A stretch of 6,983 nucleotides of DNA. Source: Microcaldota archaeon. GTDB taxonomy: Archaea; Micrarchaeota; Micrarchaeia; Micrarchaeales; CABMGC01. Numbering within the stretch: position 1 is the first letter of the stretch; the number at the start of each line of letters is the position of its first letter. The notes under the pieces are model-generated. The model was not told where the DNA came from. It worked only from the letters and a program-made list of their open reading frames with translations, and ran no database searches. Positions 4,797 to 6,983 of this stretch are shown here, piece after piece. The DNA lies in the NCBI GenBank assembly GCA_021805625.1, contig JAJZEU010000113.1, positions 1 through 6,983 on the forward strand, given 5' to 3'. A program made the position numbers and the translations under genes.

Positions 4797-6050
4797 TCAT
4801 TCTCCTGCGTTGCCCTCCTTGCCTGCATTGCCTTCCTTGCCAGTCTTTCCCTCAGCTTCGCTCTCTCTGAATAGGTTCTTTTCCACTGTTGCCTTTATCT
4901 TTTGCGGCGAATACATGAGTTTTATCAGCTTTGTGTGGCCGCGCATGCCTTTTCCCGATTCGTAGGTATTTATGAGTCCCTGCATCTCTAGGTCTGAGAT
5001 GTACTTCCTATACCATCTCGAGCTTTTGGGCTCCTTGCTCATGGAATTGGAAACGGCAACGTACTTGTCATAAACCTCTCCGCTGAAGAGATAGTTCTCC
5101 TCGCCTTCTGTGAGTTTCCTGTACCTGCTGCCTTGCATCGTCAGCAGAGATATCGCATAGATTACCAGCTTCTGGTGCTCTGGGAGGGTGCTTATCAGAT
5201 CGTATGCTACCTCTTCCTCGGCGCTCTTTACTGCGGTTTCCACATCTTTTTGGGATATCTCTTTCCTGCCTTCTTCCTCTGCGAGCTCGCCGGCCTTTGA
5301 GAGTATCTTGAGGGAAAGCCTCGCGTCTCCGCTCTCCTTCGCAGTTATCGCGGCAATGAGATTTAGCATGGACTGCTCTATGATGCCGGGCTTGAATCCT
5401 ATCTCCACCCTTTGCTTAAGGATTGCAGCGAGTTCCAAGGAATTGTATGGGGGGAATACTATCTCATTCTCGTACAAGGTAGAGATGCTGCGCGGATCCA
5501 GATCTTCCTTGAACGAAATCTTGTTTGATATGCCCACGATAGTTATGCCTCCTGCTTTTATATCGCTGTTAGCTCTTGTAAGGGTATAGATCAGGTCGTC
5601 AAGGTCCTTGACTATGTCTATTTCGTCTATGATTACTACGAGCACCTTACCGTCTTCCTCTATCCAGCTTATAAGCCTCTCGTACAAGTCGACTATGCCG
5701 TACCCGCGCTTGGCGTATATCGGAAGGTGGTCGCTCATTATCTTGCTCAGGACGCGATACCTTGAGTTGTATATCCTGCAGTTTATGTATGAAATCTTTG
5801 CCCTTATTTCTGGCATTACCCTGAGCTTTTCCATCACGAACTTCACGCATGAGGTCTTGCCTGTGCCTGTCTTGCCATAGACGAAGAGGTTCCTTCCACG
5901 CTCTCCCTTCAGCGATGGCGTAAGCGCCTTTACTATGCTGCTTATCTGCTTGTCCCTGAATAGGAGATTGTCAGGCAAATAGTGGGGTGAGAGCGCATCC
6001 CTGTTTGCGAATATTTTTGATTCCTTCAGGATTTCAGCAAACGGCTCCAT
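4797..6050 (-). CDS. cdc6: Orc1/Cdc6 replication initiator (AAA+ ATPase with winged helix)
   Basis: Archaeal Orc1/Cdc6 binds origin repeats and recruits the MCM helicase. The 417-residue protein has an N-terminal basic/hydrophobic segment, then an AAA+ domain with Walker A GKTGTGKT (59-66), Walker B VVIIDEID (138-145), a sensor-1 segment GISN (173-176) and sensor-2 Arg244 in GDARLSL. A winged-helix DNA-binding domain occupies about 290-385 (YAISLLTMQ to HTKLIKLM). All ATPase motifs are intact. The last 17 residues are a Gly/Lys/Glu/Asn tail with two GKEGNA repeats. The start ATG overlaps the mrp stop by one base (TAATG), with GGAGGTG 2 bases upstream. The stop is 4 bases from rpp30. No intergenic origin lies next to it, unlike many archaeal cdc6 genes. 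Confidence 0.96.
   Translation of the reverse strand: MEPFAEILKESKIFANRDALSPHYLPDNLLFRDKQISSIVKALTPSLKGERGRNLFVYGKTGTGKTSCVKFVMEKLRVMPEIRAKISYINCRIYNSRYRVLSKIMSDHLPIYAKRGYGIVDLYERLISWIEEDGKVLVVIIDEIDIVKDLDDLIYTLTRANSDIKAGGITIVGISNKISFKEDLDPRSISTLYENEIVFPPYNSLELAAILKQRVEIGFKPGIIEQSMLNLIAAITAKESGDARLSLKILSKAGELAEEEGRKEISQKDVETAVKSAEEEVAYDLISTLPEHQKLVIYAISLLTMQGSRYRKLTEGEENYLFSGEVYDKYVAVSNSMSKEPKSSRWYRKYISDLEMQGLINTYESGKGMRGHTKLIKLMYSPQKIKATVEKNLFRESEAEGKTGKEGNAGKEGNAGE
4802..4805 (-). promoter_or_regulatory. Ribosome binding site that fixes the rpp30 start
   Basis: GGAG lies in the penultimate cdc6 codons, 9 bases before ATG 4792. It favours the 164-residue rpp30 start over the upstream in-frame ATG at 4828, which would lie inside cdc6. 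Confidence 0.55.
4806..4841 (-). repeat. Two 18-bp tandem repeats encoding the Cdc6 tail
   Basis: GGCAAGGAAGGCAATGCA (4824-4841) is followed by GGCAAGGAGGGCAACGCA (4806-4823). The copies differ at two third-codon positions, both silent (GAA/GAG and AAT/AAC), so each encodes GKEGNA. A partial unit, GKT, precedes them. This looks like a local in-frame duplication kept at the protein level. Confidence 0.8.
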
Positions 6051-6934
6051 TACACCTCCACCCTAATTAGCTTCTCCGCTATTCCTATAAATATCTTCTT
6101 GGCATCTTCATCTTCGAGTACCGGTACCCTGCCTGCGTCTGCAAAATCTGAGAGCTTCTTGTCTTCTGCTACGCTTCCGAGCAGATCGCATTTGAGCTCT
6201 TCTGCCACCTCCTTTGACCCTGTTGGAGAGCCGTTTGACATGTTCTCCACAACCCCATAAAGATTTATCCCGAATCTCTTTGCCATTATCCCTGAACGGA
6301 TGGCATTTATAGCTGAGATGTGCTGTGGCGTCGTTACAAGGACAATGCCGTCAAGGCTAAGAAGCTGCATTATTGATAGCGGCACATCTGAAGTGCCTGG
6401 GGGCAGGTCAATTAGCAGGTAATCGAGCTTGCCCCAATCGGTGTTCTTCAGGAAATCCGCAATCATCTTTGCTGCAATCGGTCCCCTCCATATTATGGGA
6501 TTCCTTGAGTCGGTAAGCATCGCAGTGGATACTATCTTCACGCCTTTGTGATTTACAGGCTCAAGGGGATATTCAGGCTTCATCTGCGCATCGAGGCCTG
6601 TAAAGAATGTTACGTTAGGGCAGTCGACATCTGCATCGATCAAGCCAACAGAGTAGCCTAGCTCCTTCAGGGCATAGGCAAGATTTACTGCCACTGTTGT
6701 CTTCCCCACGCCGCCCTTGGCGCTGTATACTCCTATCTTGTGCTTTATCCCGGAAAGCGCCTGCTTTATCTCTGCCCTCTGCTGCACAACCCCAAAGAAC
6801 GACGGGTGCACTTTCGAGGCTGATGTCTCGATTATCTTCTCTGGATTGTATGACACTTCTTCCGTTGCAGTGAATGACCCACCCCTGAAGGGTGTGGGCT
6901 TCCTGTGAGTATGCTGGCTATCGTTGTTACTCAT
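6050..6934 (-). CDS. mrp: Mrp/NBP35-family P-loop ATPase (ApbC-like), lacking the CxxC motif
   Basis: Mrp/NBP35 proteins are dimeric ATPases that usually carry and deliver iron-sulfur clusters in the cytoplasm. The 294-residue protein has an N-terminal extension of about 65 residues, the deviant Walker A KGGVGKTT (73-80, Lys73 the signature lysine, Lys78 the P-loop lysine), DADVDCPN (100-107), and Walker B LLIDLPPGTSD (173-183). LVTTPQ (199-204) and GVVENMS (227-233) follow. In typical members NMS is followed by a CPxC pair that binds the bridging cluster. Here the text goes straight to NGSPTGSKEVAEEL. Only Cys105 and Cys249 remain, so cluster binding in the usual way is unlikely. ATG 6934 is preceded by GGTG 7 bases upstream. 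It is joined to cdc6 by a one-base overlap. Confidence 0.93.
   Translation of the reverse strand: MSNNDSQHTHRKPTPFRGGSFTATEEVSYNPEKIIETSASKVHPSFFGVVQQRAEIKQALSGIKHKIGVYSAKGGVGKTTVAVNLAYALKELGYSVGLIDADVDCPNVTFFTGLDAQMKPEYPLEPVNHKGVKIVSTAMLTDSRNPIIWRGPIAAKMIADFLKNTDWGKLDYLLIDLPPGTSDVPLSIMQLLSLDGIVLVTTPQHISAINAIRSGIMAKRFGINLYGVVENMSNGSPTGSKEVAEELKCDLLGSVAEDKKLSDFADAGRVPVLEDEDAKKIFIGIAEKLIRVEV
6053..6059 (-). promoter_or_regulatory. Full-length ribosome binding site for cdc6 inside the mrp stop region
   Basis: GGAGGTG, a seven-base match to the archaeal anti-Shine-Dalgarno complement, is formed by the last mrp codons (GTG GAG GTG TAA). It lies only 2 bases from the cdc6 ATG, which shares a base with the TAA stop. 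The tight arrangement suggests reinitiation by ribosomes that end on mrp. Confidence 0.6.
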
Positions 6935-6983
6935 ACGCCAACACCTGTTCGCAGATTACCGAGAAATTCGGTAGCCAATCCAC
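6927..6983 (-). other. Right-edge segment, possibly the tail of an upstream gene
   Basis: Two minus-strand frames are open from the window edge into the start of mrp. One ends with a TGA that overlaps the mrp ATG by 4 bases (ATGA) and reads GLATEFLGNLRTGVGV before its stop. The other reads VDWLPNFSVICEQVLAYE and stops at 6927-6929. The four-base ATGA overlap is a common gene junction in compact archaea and makes the first slightly more attractive. The piece is too short to recognise a family. It also holds a perfect 6-bp inverted repeat, TACCGA/TCGGTA (6957-6973), which could instead be a leader or terminator hairpin. Confidence 0.25.

Noticed and set aside
4793..4828. Upstream ATG extension of rpp30 by 12 residues.
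   Set aside because: It overlaps the repeat-encoding end of cdc6 and has no better ribosome binding site. ATG 4792 has GGAG at good spacing and starts at the family's first strand.
6957..6973. TACCGA/TCGGTA hairpin as a tRNA anticodon arm.
   Set aside because: A 5-bp stem with a 7-base loop can be drawn, but the loop starts AA where a pyrimidine-U is expected, and no acceptor, D or T arm is visible nearby.
1..6983. CRISPR arrays, insertion sequences, tRNA or rRNA genes, and defence genes.
   Set aside because: No spaced direct repeats, transposase, inverted terminal repeats or conserved RNA gene motifs were seen. The window is a housekeeping operon.

Overview
This window is archaeal. All ten supported genes lie on the minus strand, so transcription runs from high to low coordinates. 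The order in transcription is: Mrp/NBP35-type P-loop ATPase, Orc1/Cdc6 initiator, RNase P subunits Rpp30 (Rnp3) and Pop5 (Rnp2), a gap of about 210 bases, proteasome alpha subunit PsmA, SBDS, exosome subunits Rrp4, Rrp41 and Rrp42, and the start of ribosomal protein eL43 (L37Ae), cut by the left edge. The stretch from Rpp30 to eL43 is the conserved archaeal RNA-processing/exosome superoperon. It joins tRNA maturation, ribosome assembly, RNA decay, protein decay and a ribosomal protein under one transcriptional programme.

Region by region: positions 4298-6934 hold mrp, cdc6, rpp30 and pop5, packed with 1-base and 4-base overlaps or a 4-base gap. Positions 3773-3986 are the only sizeable stretch without an assigned gene. 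They contain several inverted repeats, TATA-like boxes and a possible 48-residue ORF ending just before psmA. Positions 1-3772 hold psmA, SBDS, rrp4, rrp41, rrp42 and eL43, with gaps of 2 to 25 bases. The right edge (6935-6983) is open in two frames that run into mrp and may be the tail of another gene.

The organism cannot be named from this window with certainty. The small, tightly packed genes, the shortened Rpp30 and eL43, and the mid-range base composition with frequent ATA and AGG/AGA codons would fit a small-genome archaeon (a Micrarchaeota/ARMAN-like or other DPANN lineage), or less likely a Thermoplasmata relative. This is inference.

I do not see an undescribed defence or mobile system. 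The points most worth a second look are an Mrp protein without its CxxC iron-sulfur motif, the joining of a replication initiator and Mrp to the RNase P/exosome operon, a recurring GGTG-TAA-start junction in which the ribosome binding site is built into the previous gene's stop, and the structured region in front of psmA.
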